Shown: one piece after another, positions 33,088-46,431 of the stretch
Position numbering within the stretch: position 1 is the stretch's first letter
How the letters are laid out: each line of letters starts with the position of its first letter
Assembly: GCA_032821775.1 (NCBI GenBank)
Contig: JAVLRN010000005.1
Coordinates: 3,782,001-3,846,000, forward strand
Source: Sanguinoderma infundibulare
Taxonomy: Eukaryota > Basidiomycota > Agaricomycetes > Polyporales > Polyporaceae
DNA length: 64,000 nt
Direction: 5' to 3'
Made by a program: the position numbers and the translations under genes
Notes under the pieces: model-generated
Databases searched by the model: none
What the model was told of the DNA's origin: nothing
Seen by the model: the letters and a program-made list of their open reading frames with translations, nothing else

Positions 33088-34594
33088 CTATACAGCCATA
33101 CTGTGTCGTCGGATGTCGTCGCCTTCGACCCAGCGTGCACCCGATACCTGTGCACTTCGCCGTCGGCCGTCCACGTTGCCCCACGTACCGGTGCCAAGAC
33201 CGCCGAATTCGGCATCAGCCTGTGTCCCCTGGCTCTCCAGCAGCACATATCTTCTTCCACTTCGCTGTACCTGTGGAGATGGATTCGGGATCAGCATCTG
33301 TAGCACTGTTCGACGACGAGGATTGTGAAGAAAGTGGTGGACGATCCTCATGGACTCCTGAGGTGGAAGAGCGTTTTGATGCAGCGTTTGGTGGTGGTGG
33401 GATGGGATCGGGCTTCCACAATTCCCTTCAGTAAATGTTAGACGGTATAGACAGATCGGACACTTACGTGTTGGGCTTGGGGTCCGTGTAGTTGATGCTC
33501 TTGCGTACTCTATGCTCGTGTCCGGCCGTGGAGGGCTCCGGTTCGGACTGAGTTGGCGGCACAACGGGGCTCGAGGAGCGCAGAATGGGCAGATGAGAAG
33601 AGGGCTCGGACACAGGCGCGGGCGCGGATGTCAGCGTAGAGAGGAAGTTCCGCATAGAGGTGCTCGCCAAGCTCGTGGCAATGCGGGCTCATCAACGTCC
33701 GGTGTCCGCTCGCAATCTGTGTCATGCAGAGTTTGTGAGACACCGTGGCCTGCAAGGGTTTCACGTCTGCTGTACGCACCAGATGTGGTTGTCCAGCAGA
33801 GGCAGCGTCGAGCGGCTCGCTTGGGCGTTGGTCATGTCCTTGAACTTCGACTTGCTCCCCTCTGTAACCTCCGCTGGTTCTTCCGTAACCCGCTTCTTGC
33901 GCTCGCGAGGTCACGGAATCTCGGTATACACGTCCGCATCAGACTCGCACGCCCGATCGCCCTCCTTGTTCTTCCGCTTCGTGATGCTCTGGAGAATAGC
34001 CTCAACCTCGTCTTCATCAGGCTCAGCATTCGCCAGATCATCCCCCTCCAAGGCCTTCCGTATGGGCGACTCGGGAACAGGGCTGGGTGGGCGATCGCGG
34101 CCATCTGCGATAGTCGCTGTGATGGCCAAAGTCGTCAAGATCCCACGCTGTCGCCGCGAGGATCGTCGCTTTCCAGTCTTGCGTAACCGGTCGTCGAAAT
34201 CGAATTCTATTACGTCGATAGCGGGTCGCGATGGCGCTTTGGATGGGGAAACCGAAAGACGGCTCGTGCTGGACGATCATGCCTTGGACTTAGTGCGCTT
34301 CTTCGGCAGTATCGGGCTAGACTCGGGTAGTTCATCCAGGTCAATATCTGCCGGAGATGACTGATTCGGCTCCTCATGTTCGAAGAGCACTGGGATCGTC
34401 AGTGGGCAGGCAATGCGGTTACATGGTGGAGAGACTTTGGGATCAGGAATGAGATATCTGGCGTGTGGTGGAGGATGAACTTCGGGGGTTGTCGAACGGC
34501 CATGAGGTACACCAAAAGATTTCCAGATGAGCCCCAACTGTTTCATGAGGGAGTGCGTCTGACGGGGGCTGTGATCGCAACATATCGTGGCCAA
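33088..34594 (-). pseudogene. Shugoshin-like protein, copy 2
   Basis: Same two in-frame TGA codons (34277-34279 and 33911-33913) and the same missing N-terminus. Confidence 0.65.
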
Positions 34595-34682
34595 AAGGCC
34601 TCGGATTTATTTGATACACTTACAGCAGTGCGCTATCATCTTCAAAGTTAACCTCCTCACTCTGTCTGTGCGCACGTACACC

Positions 34683-35321
34683 ATGCCTCCCGTTCGAGAC
34701 CATGCTGCGAACCCTGCGAGTCCGTGTGGACATGAACGGGCGTACTCGACTGCCCTTGCAAAGCTCAAGGGCGCGCTCAGGGAAAAAGCGACAGGAAAGC
34801 TCAGTACGTACTTTTCAATCCATGCAAAGCGCGACTCTGTCTGACAAGGCATGCAAGGACAACTCACCGGGAATCCCAAGGCGAAGATGCACTGGTCGAA
34901 AAAGGGCTACGCCCTTGGTGTCGTCGTCCGCAGCGGCCACCATCTTCGTTCATGGCCGACGTACGCGAACATACCATTCGCAGACCCCAGCGCGATTCCC
35001 GGCGGGCAGCCCGCCCTGCGCTTCCTCCTCGCGCTCTGGGACGTTGGTATCCTCCGCTTCGAGCCGGCGACAGACGAGGACATCGACCTCGCCCGTCGTA
35101 ACCCAGACGCAGTCTTGCCGGGTACGCTGCCAGTTCTCCCGGCTCCGTTCTGCTGGGGACCGTTTGGGCGGAACGACATCGGCCTCGGTCGCGCCCGCCC
35201 GAAGACAAATCCGTTCGGCCTCACGCTGAGGCACCCGAAGAACGGCCCAAAGACTCCGAAGCTTTTGCTTGACTCGGACGGTGAAGATGGCGAGATTGAT
35301 GAGGCAGAGGCGGAGCTCTAG
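34683..35321 (+). CDS. Small two-exon protein, copy 2
   Basis: Intact and identical in translation to copy 1; intron at 34804-34857. Confidence 0.7.
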
Positions 35322-36119
35322 CGAGAACGAGGCGGATCGCGACGCAGTATCAAGTAGCTAGTAGTAGCCGAGAGTCTCGTTCTGATGACGAGACACAAGC
35401 AGGCGAGAGTGTCACAAATCATCAAGTATATGCGAATGGCCGCCGTGAGCGTGGCAGATGGTGAAGCGGTTGTGGTGGTCAAGAGCAAGCCGAGGGGATG
35501 ACGCATGATTCATGACTGGCTTCCTAGAATGGCAGGTGCAGGCGTCTCGAGCTTGGTGGCGCGGCGCGTCTCGAGTCCGTCTGCTCGCACTTAACGTTAA
35601 CCTTCATTAATCATTGTCGATGTATCAGAAACCATTCGTGGAAGCTGCAGGACTTCGAGAACCTTCACTGACCGCTTTTCCCCTGCAACAGAACCACCCA
35701 ACCTTGACAGGTGAGCTGCTCGCTTTCTGCCCATGTTGTGTCATTGTATGCACAGCGGTGTACATTGTGCTGACGTCCTGCTGACCCATGCTCTGAAAAT
35801 TCCAGCCAAAAATTGTCCCATTTGCTGCAGTTCGAGGTGCCAAAAATTCTATTGGTCGCAAATCCAATTGTGTTGTCAGGGTCCATAGCGAAGATGGTCT
35901 CCGCGTCCGCGCTGCCGGTGGGTTTCCCATATCACTGTAATATCTCTCGCGTAACTGACTTGGATATTTGGTGGGCAGATGTCAGAGTAAACAATTTCCG
36001 CTGTCCATCCGTCCCGTCACTCGCCCACCCGCCCATTCTCCTCCTTCCCGTCTCCACAAACATCCTCTCTGCCCCGCTACACATCCTCCTCACATGCTCA
36101 TCGTCCAAGCCATCCAAGC

Positions 36120-36272
36120 TCGAAGCCGCACATCACTGTGCCAATCATCGACACAACCAGCCTCGCGAACCTCGAGGACATCCTGGGCTCGCTCAACATG
36201 AAGCCAACCGGGGACGAGATCAAGCTCGTGGAGGAGGAGTACCGGCCGTCGGCTGTTCCTGGGCACGTTTGA
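36120..36272 (+). pseudogene. Aldo-keto reductase exon fragment, copy 3
   Basis: Same sequence as at 2-154, again without upstream exons. Confidence 0.6.
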
Positions 36273-37197
36273 GCGACGGTACGATGCACGGTGCAGAACG
36301 ATGATGATGAGACTGTTTGTGGACACCTGGGCCACGGTGAGTCGATTGCAAGTCGATTGCAGCCCATTCGACCCTCGAGCGCTGGGACTGATCTGTTCTC
36401 GGCAGTTTGCGGGCACCGCTTTGAACGTTCAACACGTCTCTCTCTTCTCTCCACTCCCATCGCCTGCAGCCCGCCAGGATATGCCAGCATGCTGAGACCG
36501 TCTACGCCGACAAGCAGGACCAGAACGAGCGCATGATGCAGGAGCTCACCACCCTCCATGCTTCGCTTACAGTCCCGCGTAGTACTTTCCCTCGGACGGC
36601 TCTATTCGGATTCGGTGTAGTGTCGATTGGGGGTGATCCCGGCGAGTATATGCGCAGGTGAGCGGTGCCTATTTGTAAACTCTGTGGCACGTTAACTTAT
36701 TTTCATTCCACCCATTTCCCTCAGTCTTCTTCGGGCCCTCCTCAGAGTTGTTATCGGAGGCCGCTGTCGAGCTCCTGGGCCGTGCTTTTCCAAGTCTCCC
36801 GGCCCGGTCGCGTGGATGACCGCGATCTTCCGCAGAACGTCTCGGAGTTGTCCGCGTCTGACCCGTTGGACGTGGCTCTGCGGCTGTCGAGCAGCGAGCA
36901 GCGAGCAGCGATTGTGAGCTCGCTCGAGCCTCTCTGGCCTCTGGCTCCCGGATGCCCGGGCCCGCACTCCGTCCCGGCCTTCCGTTGACTTTTCTGGTGC
37001 ACACCGCTCCCAGGCCACTTCCCCCGCCCATTTTTCGAAGATTGCTCTCCGACTCTCCGGCTTTGTCGAGGAAGCAGGCAGCTCCCCTGGCAATGGTGGC
37101 CATCCGTTCGAGGTCTGGGCGATTGCCATCGTCTACGATGGTTCGTGGATGATGTCGTCCGGATTAGCTTGATTCTGACCGTTCTTTTTTTGCAGAG

Positions 37198-37334
37198 AGT
37201 TGTTCCGTACACAGGCGAGTAGGCGGATGTCCACAAGGTTGGCTACGACGACATTGGTTGATGCAAGTCCGGCGACCTTGTACACATCGCTCGCTCCCCG
37301 TGTTAGGCCCCCACGGGGTATCCTCATGTACGGT
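37198..37334 (+). pseudogene. Cdc48-like relic, copy 3
   Basis: Same blocks and stops as copy 1. Confidence 0.5.
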
Positions 37335-37832
37335 CCTGCTCTGACGTGATCCCTCTCCTCCATATCAGCATGCGGCACACAATGGCGAGACGTCTTGATG
37401 CCGGTCTTGATCTGGGGTGCGTTAGGCAGAGGCTTTGGCTCATTGGTGCGTTCTGTCGTTTGACGGTGTCACGCGCAGAGCTGAAGGATCGCGATTGGGG
37501 CGCACAGCTCAACCGGTTTACGCACGAAATCCACCCCGCCCTACGTGATGCGCGGCAAGGCCGATTTGCCGTCGGTTTCATCTAAAGAACGCGTGAGTAC
37601 CGCAGCATACCACATATCCACCGCCTCAGGCCTCGCCTGCCTTCCTGTCGCAGCGCCGCAGCGTCTTCCTACAGTTTTCTCGCGAATATTTCCACCGCCT
37701 CTGCCCTCATACTTAAAGAGCCGGGGTCCACCTCATTTACTCCACTGCATATCGAGTTTCGCCTCTCCCTCTGCCTGCGCCACCGCCGCGGTGCTCTCCT
37801 CTGTTTTCTTCGACATAGCCAGTCTTCTGAAC

Positions 37833-38479
37833 ATGAACGAACCGACAAGCCTCGTACCTGCTGCATTCCTCAACACGAAAGTCTTGGAGATGGTCAGCAC
37901 TGAAGTGAACTGTGGTGTCATCGGTGCGTGGCGCAGTGTGGCGTGCTGTACGTGTGCTTACACTGCGACTGCCAGAATATTTTGTCGACGTGCTCATCGC
38001 TGCGGTCGCGCGCGTCATAATCGCGTGGCGGTATACGGCAGCGTTCCAGCTGAAGACCCTCGTCCTCATGCGCTGCGTCACCGACTACATCACCCGCGGC
38101 CTTCTCGACGCGCACACCATTCTAATGGCTATCGTCTATCTCTCGGATATGCGACTGGATACTTAGGACACGGGGGATTTTGTCTGCGAACGGCTCGCGA
38201 TGGGAGCGCTCATGCTCGCCCATAAGGTGCGTCGCGCTTGCCACCTCCCGGCATCCACGGCCTTGACTTAATTATAGCGTCCGGGCGTGTGCAGAGCATC
38301 AACGAACCTTCGTACCCGGCGGACGTGTGGGTCCAGCTCTCGCAGATCGCGTTCGGCCAGCACCTGACGAAAAAGGATCCAAGGCGCGCAAGGGACACGG
38401 GCGTGCAATTTTCGACCGGCAAAAGGTTGGATGTCCGTCGACGCGAGGGACATGCAGTACCTTCGCCGTCACCTCTGTC
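37833..38479 (+). pseudogene. PCL-type cyclin, copy 3
   Basis: Same lesions as copy 1. Confidence 0.65.
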
Positions 38480-38488
38480 GTTGCTGAT

Positions 38489-39252
38489 TCCACCCCTACC
38501 CCCGCCGTCCTGCACGCGAAGACCGCCGCGCGCAGCGTCCCGTTTCCCGCACGGGCTGCGACAGCAAACGACACCGCCGCGGACGACACGCCCCGTGCGC
38601 GCATCTCGCTCGTCACACCGAAGCCGAACGCACACGGCGTCCCGCAGGATAAGCCGTCCGCGCCACAGGAACCCTCAACACGCCCAATGGTCCGCGCGGA
38701 CGGCGCCCGTGCGGTTTCGGCACCGCGTTTCGACTCTGCGAAGACGGCGCGGAAGAAGTCTGGTGAGCCTCTCGATCTGTCTGTCGTGACTGGCATGCCG
38801 TCGACACAGAGCGAGGCGAGCATGCAGATGAAGTCGGTCCACTTCTACGCCCGCTTGGAGCACGTCAAGCTCTTCGTGGCCGAACAGAAGCCCCTGACCA
38901 TCTCTCGCGAGGGCTCCCCGACAGACACGAGCGGCAGGGAAAGCGACTTGCCCAGTCTCATCTTTGGCCCGAAGAACGTTGCGGAGCAAGAGAAGATGCT
39001 CACCATGACCGTCACCAATATGCCCGCCGCGCCACGTGCGGACGCCGACGTCGCCCTCGAGGGGCTTGCTCTTTCCAAAGACGGTCTTTCCCCAACGGCC
39101 GCGTGCGCGTGCGCAACATCGCCTTCGAAAAGTGGCTCGCCGGCCGCCTCACGGTCGACTACTGGCAGACGACGAGCGATGTCAGGGCAAAGTATCTCGA
39201 CTCGATACCTGGCGGCGTCTTCGATCGGTTCACGTTCACCATCCGCCCGTAG
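38489..39252 (+). pseudogene. PP1 glycogen-targeting subunit, copy 3
   Basis: Same lesions as copy 1, with one private base change: A to G at 38535 turns AARNVPF into AARSVPF in the disordered N-part. Confidence 0.68.
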
Positions 39253-39665
39253 CCCTCGTTTTCGCCTTCCCCTTTGCCTTCACCTGTGCCTTTGCCTTTG
39301 CCTGCACCTTCGCCTTCACCTCTGTCTTCGCCTTCTTCGTGACCGGTTTTCTCCCAGCGGGCTTCTTCGGAGTTTTCGCCACCTTCGCCCGCGGCGGTGG
39401 CAGCAAGCCGTGAGGACTTGCTCCTCGTCCATGCTGCGGCCCAGGCTGCCGCTCATCCTCCGCTACGGCGGCGATGGCCGGCGGGGCCACCAACGGCGAG
39501 GCCGGAGTAAGTGTCGTTTGCGGGTCGGGACTGACTTGTGTACAGTGGAGTATTTGATACCGATGGACTTGTCGAGCGGATGAGTTGACGGCTCCCATAC
39601 GGTTGTGTGCGCGGTAGTCCTAGAAACTTGCCCTGTGTTAGTACCCCTATGAGCTTCCCTGTATG

Positions 39666-39973
39666 TAGTTCGCCTTTGCGTGTGCGTAGTTCGCCTTTGC
39701 GTGTACGTAGTTCGCCTTACCCTGTACCTAATTCGCCTTCCTGTACATAGTGAGGTACCTAGTTCGCAGTCCGGTGCTCCTACTGAGCTTCCCGTGTACC
39801 TAGTTCGCCTTACCCTGTACCTAGTCCGCCTTCCCCTGTACCTAATTCGCCTTCCTGTACATAGTGAGGTACCTAGTCCGCCTTCCTGTGCTCCTACTGA
39901 GCTTCCCGTGTACCTAGTTCGCCTTACCCTGTACCTAGTCCGCCTTCCCCTGTACTCAGTCCGCCTTCCTGTG
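39666..39973. repeat. Minisatellite, copy 3
   Basis: Same repeat number and block order as copies 1 and 2. Confidence 0.85.
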
Positions 39974-40472
39974 CAGTGACAGAGTCAAGGGCTTGTCGCG
40001 GTCACTTTCTGTGTGCCAAGCGACGCGAGATCGCGATCTGCCCGGACACGACATGTCACGGCACGCGCGCGTGTGACACGCCCCGATCGAGCCCCGCGCG
40101 CGGCAAAGCTCAGACTGGAAGCTAACGTCGACCATGGCACGACCAGCCCACCGCCGCCCTCGCCGTCTCCACCACTTCCAACCCGATCGCCAACCCCATG
40201 CGCACACAGTCGCACACTCGAGCTTGGGCCCTCGTCTCGTCCTGCCGCTCGTCCTCGTTGGTCTCTGAGTTGCTGTCCCTCGCACCGAATCATGCCTTGG
40301 TAACTCGCTCAAGACGACCATCGTGAGTTCCAAGTCCCCAGCTTCTGAATCCCTCTCCCCATCGCTTTCCCACAAGCGCTCGTTACTGCCAGCGAGCAAG
40401 CTACCGCGGTTACAAAGCATGCTCATTGTGTTCCCTGTCCCTCCAGCGACCGCACCATACAACGCCATTATA

Positions 40473-42605
40473 ATGCGTACGTGCAGGGCACGCCCCGACG
40501 ACCAGGCTCCTTCCAGCTCGCGCCCTTCTGTTCTCCCAACTTCTTCTACCCATTCATCCTTTCAACCGTGGCGAACTCCGCCACACCTATGCAACATCGC
40601 GAAGCTCTCCCGGCCTGGTCCCTCTTACCTCGACACTCCAGCCCAACTGGATTTACGCGCCAAATCCACCCCGCCTTGCGATCAACATCGTCCACCCCAC
40701 CCGGTCTATCCATCGCCCCCGTTGACCGACGGCGGTCTTGCATCGACAGTTCCCCTTCCTGACGTCTCTGGAGAATACCCACACAAGCAAGAGTGCTCGC
40801 ATTTTCGAGAACAAGTCGTCCATGAGAACATGTCACACGATGGCGCCCGACACATGGCGCCGTTATCCCCGCCGCCCACCGTACTTGTCCGTACATCGGA
40901 GCTGCCGGATGCAGGTCAGGTTCACGATCAAGAGCATGGGGTGGAGAGCTGGAGGTATAGAGAAGATCTGCAGGACGGGAGTCCAGGCGCGCCACTGTTC
41001 CCGCCGGTACGTGATGATTCTGGATACGAAGAGTTTGGGTCGCAGGGAGGATGCGAGGATGACCGCAAGCTCGCCGGCTCTCAAGGTGGCTACACCTTGA
41101 TCGAGCCGACCTCGGTATGGGTTCCTCATTCGCCGTTGAATATGGACGAGGGTCTGTCGATGGAGATGCCGTCCTTGGATGGCTTCCTGCCTGGCCTTCA
41201 TGGTGGCGGTCGAAGTAGCGGGCATTCCGACGCTCTCATCTCTCCGATTAGCCCCACGGATTCGGTTTCCGGCTCTGCTATGGACTGGACGTACAGCCCC
41301 AGCCATACGTTGGTCGACGTACTTTCCCCTCCGTCCTCTCCGAAGCCTATCGGGCTTTCTCTTGAGCTGCCCGGACTCGACTCGTCGCTTGGCTTTCCTC
41401 TCCATCATGCGCTACCCGTACAACAGCCCTCTCCACTGTCGCCTGTCGAGATTCCTTTCGGCCAACGCGTTCCCCATTGGTTCCACGGCCAACCGTCCTT
41501 TGGTGAGCCATCGGCCTCGAACCCGTCCGCACCTCTTCCGGAGGACCACGATCCTTTCTTCCCCTTCTCCCACTCGTCCCTCCTGCGTCCCCAGTCTGCG
41601 GATCTCGACTCTGAATACTCCGACACTGTGATGCCTTCCGAGGACGGTGACATTGCAGAGTTGCCACCACCATCTCCTCGCAGACGACCTCTCAACGACC
41701 TTCACGACCCCACACTCCCCCATGGGGACGTATGCCTTACGCCCGTGCCGCGATCTCCCCATATGAACATTCTTGACATGGACGATACGGCAGAGCCTCC
41801 GGCTTCTCCGCACTCCCCACATACCCTTCTCCCCGAGTTCGACGACGAGGATCATTCCATGTTTCCGGAACCCCCTATGGAGACGATCTCGCCCTCGCTT
41901 CTTGGCGGTGCGCCGGAGCCTCAGGCCGGTCTCGGTTTGTTCCTGCAGTCGGATCCGCCACTTGCGCGCTCCCCATCGCCCGACGAGGATGACTTTGGGT
42001 TCCTTGACATCCAAATGGATCCGGAATCGGCCAACGTCGAGGTCGACGAATTCCTCGCCCTCCGCACTCTTCGCAAGAACGCTCTGGCCGAGGAACGTGC
42101 GGCACGCATGGCCGAGGCTGAGCTGGGCGAGCGGATTACCGCGGTCGCGAGCTCACTGCTGCCTCCAGCGCACTCCGACCCGGATGCGATGGACACGGAC
42201 CCAGTCGTACTCGATGCTACCGAGAAGCGCCTTCGCAAGCGCGAGCTGCACTCCCTCATGGACATGCGCGCTGAGGCGCATCGTACGCGCAAGCTGCAGA
42301 AACAACGGTCCAAGGAGATCGGGGCCCTGCTCGACTTCAAGATGCACGCCCCGATGTCGCCTATGGAGGGTCTGCCGCCGCTCGTTGGTGGAGGCAAGGG
42401 GTGGACGAAGACGATCGCGCACCTCGTCGCGCACATGGTGCTGCGACGCCGCGATCGGAGTCGCCCGCTGGAGAACAAGGCCCCTACACCCGTGTCTCCC
42501 GTGCCGAGACCGACGACGGGCCTGCGCCGCTGTGTCTCTGCCGAAGATGTCCTGCTGATGTCCTCGGGTTCGGAAGAGGACGAAGACTATGACATGGAGC
42601 TGTGA
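40473..42605 (+). CDS. Large Ser/Pro-rich protein, copy 3
   Basis: Intact, with the Tyr form of the C-terminal tail. The only private change nearby is C to G at 40117 in the 5' flank, about 200 bases before the 5'-UTR intron donor. Confidence 0.75.
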   Translation: MRTCRARPDDQAPSSSRPSVLPTSSTHSSFQPWRTPPHLCNIAKLSRPGPSYLDTPAQLDLRAKSTPPCDQHRPPHPVYPSPPLTDGGLASTVPLPDVSGEYPHKQECSHFREQVVHENMSHDGARHMAPLSPPPTVLVRTSELPDAGQVHDQEHGVESWRYREDLQDGSPGAPLFPPVRDDSGYEEFGSQGGCEDDRKLAGSQGGYTLIEPTSVWVPHSPLNMDEGLSMEMPSLDGFLPGLHGGGRSSGHSDALISPISPTDSVSGSAMDWTYSPSHTLVDVLSPPSSPKPIGLSLELPGLDSSLGFPLHHALPVQQPSPLSPVEIPFGQRVPHWFHGQPSFGEPSASNPSAPLPEDHDPFFPFSHSSLLRPQSADLDSEYSDTVMPSEDGDIAELPPPSPRRRPLNDLHDPTLPHGDVCLTPVPRSPHMNILDMDDTAEPPASPHSPHTLLPEFDDEDHSMFPEPPMETISPSLLGGAPEPQAGLGLFLQSDPPLARSPSPDEDDFGFLDIQMDPESANVEVDEFLALRTLRKNALAEERAARMAEAELGERITAVASSLLPPAHSDPDAMDTDPVVLDATEKRLRKRELHSLMDMRAEAHRTRKLQKQRSKEIGALLDFKMHAPMSPMEGLPPLVGGGKGWTKTIAHLVAHMVLRRRDRSRPLENKAPTPVSPVPRPTTGLRRCVSAEDVLLMSSGSEEDEDYDMEL

Positions 42606-43519
42606 CTTGCCGTTCCTCTGAGCAAAATGGTGCGCCGCGCCTATCACTATCTACTTTAGTTTTCCTGTCGCTGACCTAATCTCGTACCTCGTCTTCCCTC
42701 TCCGCGCCCATACCCACGTCGCGCACTGTATCCATAGGCTGGAAGACAACAGTGTACTATACTAAGTCCCCCATGCGATCCCACCCCCTTGTGTAGCTAT
42801 TACGTGTTGTCATAGTCCGTCGATTTCCGCAGCGCATACCCTTGCTTTCATCTATTCCCTTCTCCGCGTCCGTATGTTTTCGCACTGTAAGTAAATGCAA
42901 TGTGGACTTCTGCCCGCCCGTGGGCCCGTGGCCTCGGTTTTGTTTACCTGATCTTCATTGCGTGTTCAGATGATAGTGGTGCTTGATTGCTGTGGACGTG
43001 TGCGTGAACCTGGATCGTTCTAAACGTGGGCCTGTAGCGCACCGATCGCTTCACTGTCAGGAACGCGGCGAGACCTTGCGACGCCGCAGTTCGTCGAGAG
43101 ATGCGGCTTGGCGGGACGAGCGCGGCAGTTGTTCCTCGCACAAAGGACGCGACTGTAAGTTACGACCTCGCCGCGTGCAACGTTAAACACGGCGATTTGG
43201 GCGCGCTCGAGTGGAATCCCCGGGACTCGGAGTGGTGGCCCCAGGTGTCTGTTGAGAAGACAGCCTATCCGAGGAATATGACACCCAATCAGGAGCGTGC
43301 CTCGGTGCAAAGTTCAAAAGCAGGTATACATATTATTTGGACCCATGTACAGCAGAGTCGCGGGGCGACTCGCGAGTAAGGAGGAGCACGTTATTAAGTT
43401 TACAGTGACCTCGAGACCTATAATTACCACTCTGCAGTTGTGCACGACTCTTCTCAAGACATCTCAGCTCTCTGACTGACTCCACGCCAATCCCTTCAGA
43501 AGACCTGACTCCTGAGGCG

Positions 43520-45126
43520 TCAAGCTTCGACCGCCTCGCCCACAGTCGTGCCCGCAGCACCGTGGAGCCGGTCCACAGGCCCCGGTCCGCCACCGCCTGT
43601 CTGTGCTGACTGCGAGAGCGTCTGCTGGTCCGGCGCGGCATGCGGCTGCAGCTCCTCCTGGCGCACCCCACGCTTGTCCAGCGCGTACGCCCTGCATGCC
43701 TCGCGGCTGTGCACCAGCCGCGGGTCCTCGCGGTCCCACGCGTGGATGGTGAACCCGGGAAAGTTGTACTCAAGCAGCTCCTTGAGGTCGGGCAGCATGA
43801 GCGGGTCCGGGCTGTACGTGCCGCTGTTGTTGTCGATCACGAGCTCCCACTGGACGCGCTCGTCCGGGATGTCGTCCGTCAAGTTCTCCCAGCCGCCGGC
43901 GGGGCGCGGGTGGAACTCGCCCGAGTAGCGCACGGCGGGGGCGCAGTTGGCGTGGAGCGCGTGCTTGGAGGCAAAGTCAACGAAGAAGGCGGCGCCGGTC
44001 TAGGAGAACCGGAACGAGTCGTCGTCGACGGCGATGACGGAAGTGTACACTGCGGGCTTGACGCGGTGTGCGAACGGCGACGGCGACGGCGCGCTCGTAC
44101 TCGCTCTCGCTCTCGCGCTCGCGCTGGAAGCGGTCGCGCGTGGACTCATCGCTGACGCCAGGGTGGGGAGCAGGCGGCTCGAGTGCCCAGGAGTGCCGGA
44201 TGGAACGGAGCCGCTGTCTGTCCCGATGCCGACGCTGCCGTGCAGGAGCAGGCGGAAGACGTCCTCTGGGCCGTCGATGACCCCGAACGCGTTCGCGGTC
44301 GAGCGCGCGTAGAGCATGCGGTGGCCGGCCTGGATAGTGGAACGCAACGCGATGGAGGTAGGGCCCTGGAAGATGGCCTGGGCGGCCTTGTAGTTCGTGT
44401 TCCAGTTCTGCACCGTGTCGCCGAAGAACATGCGGACGCCCTTGATGTACATCTTCCATGTCGAATACAGGCGAGCGTCGTTGAGGTTCGTGAGCAGACC
44501 GACGGTCGGAGAGAAGTGGCGGGAGAAGCGGATGGGGCCGTCGAAGACGTACTGCCTGCGTTCCGCCTTATGATCCGTCGACGGCGTGGATTCGATCTAA
44601 TTGGGAGTCAGTCAGTACCATCGTCCTACGTCGCGTGAGGATGCGGCCTACGTTCAGCCAAAATGTGCCCCGATTTTTTCGGATGGCGATGCTCTCGACG
44701 GTGCATTCCTTCGCGCCAGGAGCGATTGATAAAGAGAATTTTCCGATGTGATCGTCCGTGACGCTGCTGACCTCCACCGTGAGGATGGCGGCATTTGGGA
44801 CGGGGGGAAAGCGTATTCGGCTTCACCGTCGATCTGCAAACAACACGCGACGGTAAGTGATCGAGATTGGAGCCAGATCAACGGTGACCCTCGGCTACAC
44901 CGCGTATTCCAAGAGAATCGCTCAGTGCAGAGGCACAATGGGCACCTTCCATGAAACGTGGAACGTACACAAATGATAGCTTGTCGCCCAATTTCGCGAT
45001 GAAATAGGGGTCCGCGGAGCCCACAACGTCCATCTTTGGCAGCCCAGACGCGCCGATGAACTTGATCGTGAGGTCGACAAAGTCGGCATGGCTTTCCGTC
45101 GTCATTGAGGCCGTTTTTTGGTCCAT
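43520..45126 (-). pseudogene. C2-domain protein, copy 3
   Basis: Same frame break and in-frame TAG (44000-44002) as copies 1 and 2. Confidence 0.65.
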
Positions 45127-45455
45127 CTTGGCGAGGGATGCGATATTGTGGAGGGTATCGACGAGTCGAGATATCCGTATCGGGTTTCTACGCCCCCCTG
45201 GCATTCACGACGTGGGATGTTGTCTCTGTGCGTCTGTCGATGACTCTGCCGTCAGGTGGGAAGACTCACAATAGACTGAGACAGCCGATTTATGAGCTTG
45301 TGTATGGGTCAAACGAGAGAGAGGTGCCAGCTTCCTTCTGACTGTGGCGCGGCCGGGATCAGGCACAGCCTCCCGCTTACGGCCAAGCCTTTGGCCAGAC
45401 GCACTGATAGGCACCGGGAGGTCGTGTCTCCATTCTACGGTGTGTAGGCGAGGCA

Positions 45456-45538
45456 CGGGAGAAGCGGACGGGGCCGTCGAAGACGTACTGCCTGCGTTCC
45501 GCCTTCCGGTCAGTCGACGGCGTAGATTTGATCTGATC
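45456..45538 (-). pseudogene. C2-gene exon piece, copy 3
   Basis: Same stray duplicate as in copies 1 and 2. Confidence 0.6.
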
Positions 45539-45921
45539 CTCGATGGTGAGTCGGAGCTCTGTTCATCCTACAAGCCCGTATCGCGTACCGAGCATGACTC
45601 TCCTTTCCATACTAAAGCACGAGGTCGCGCGGCTCGACGTCGAGTGTGCCATTGCAATAGAGCAAGCGCTCCTTCACGATGGAACGGAGGCGTCGGAAGG
45701 GGCTTTGGTCAACGGTGGAGGACGTGGTTGGGAGAACCGTTAGAGAGATTCGATCACGTCGAAAAATGATCTAGATATACCGGTGCGGACAGGATGTGAC
45801 ACGAGGAACACAAGAACGGGAGGTCAGTACGTCATCAATGGATCGTCGTTACGAGGGTTTCTTCACTCACCACGCATAGACTAGACTGTGCTCATGCAAC
45901 CCCCAACCCAATCTGGGGCAG

Positions 45922-46359
45922 TCATGATTCTTCTTCGTCGTCCGACGGTGGGTCGCGCGAGTCTTCCTCGCCCTCTAGGAAGACGCCGAGGGTCTCGGCC
46001 GGCCGCCAAAGCTCCGCGCGCACGAGCGCAAAGGCGAGGTCGTTCGCGCACTCCTCCTGGTCGTCCGCGAAGAGCCCATCCATGTACTGGTTCTCGGGGT
46101 TGTACTGGCGCCCAAGCGGGGACAGCTCCTAGCACGCGCGGTCGACGATGCAGTCGAGCGCGTGCTCAGCGTTGCTGCCATTGTCGAGGAATGTGGCAAT
46201 GAGCTTCGCGGACGCGTCCTCGCCTGAGCCGTCGCGCAGCTCGGCGAGCTTGGCGGCGGCGGCGGAGGCAGAGGGGAAGTCTTTGCGGTCGTCGTCGGCG
46301 AGGTCCTGGGCAGCACTGCAGCACCATCTCGTAACCACTTGACGCGAGAGACTGGACAA
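45922..46359 (-). pseudogene. Hypothetical acidic protein, copy 3
   Basis: Same nonsense codon (46129-46131). In copy 4 only the final codons (63988 to the window end) are visible. Confidence 0.45.
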
Positions 46360-46431
46360 GCCTGCTGATGCTCACCGACGAGTGAGATTTCTCACCAGGC
46401 CGTACCTGAGGGCATGCGCGCGCGTCAGTCG

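Larger units (their letters stand above)
18060..36118. repeat. 18,059-bp tandem repeat unit, copy 2
   Basis: Translations of all reading frames match copy 1 except one base seen: G at 24529 in place of T. This changes Tyr to Asp four residues before the C-terminus of the large Ser/Pro-rich protein. No indel is seen, since every feature is offset by exactly 18,059. Confidence 0.97.
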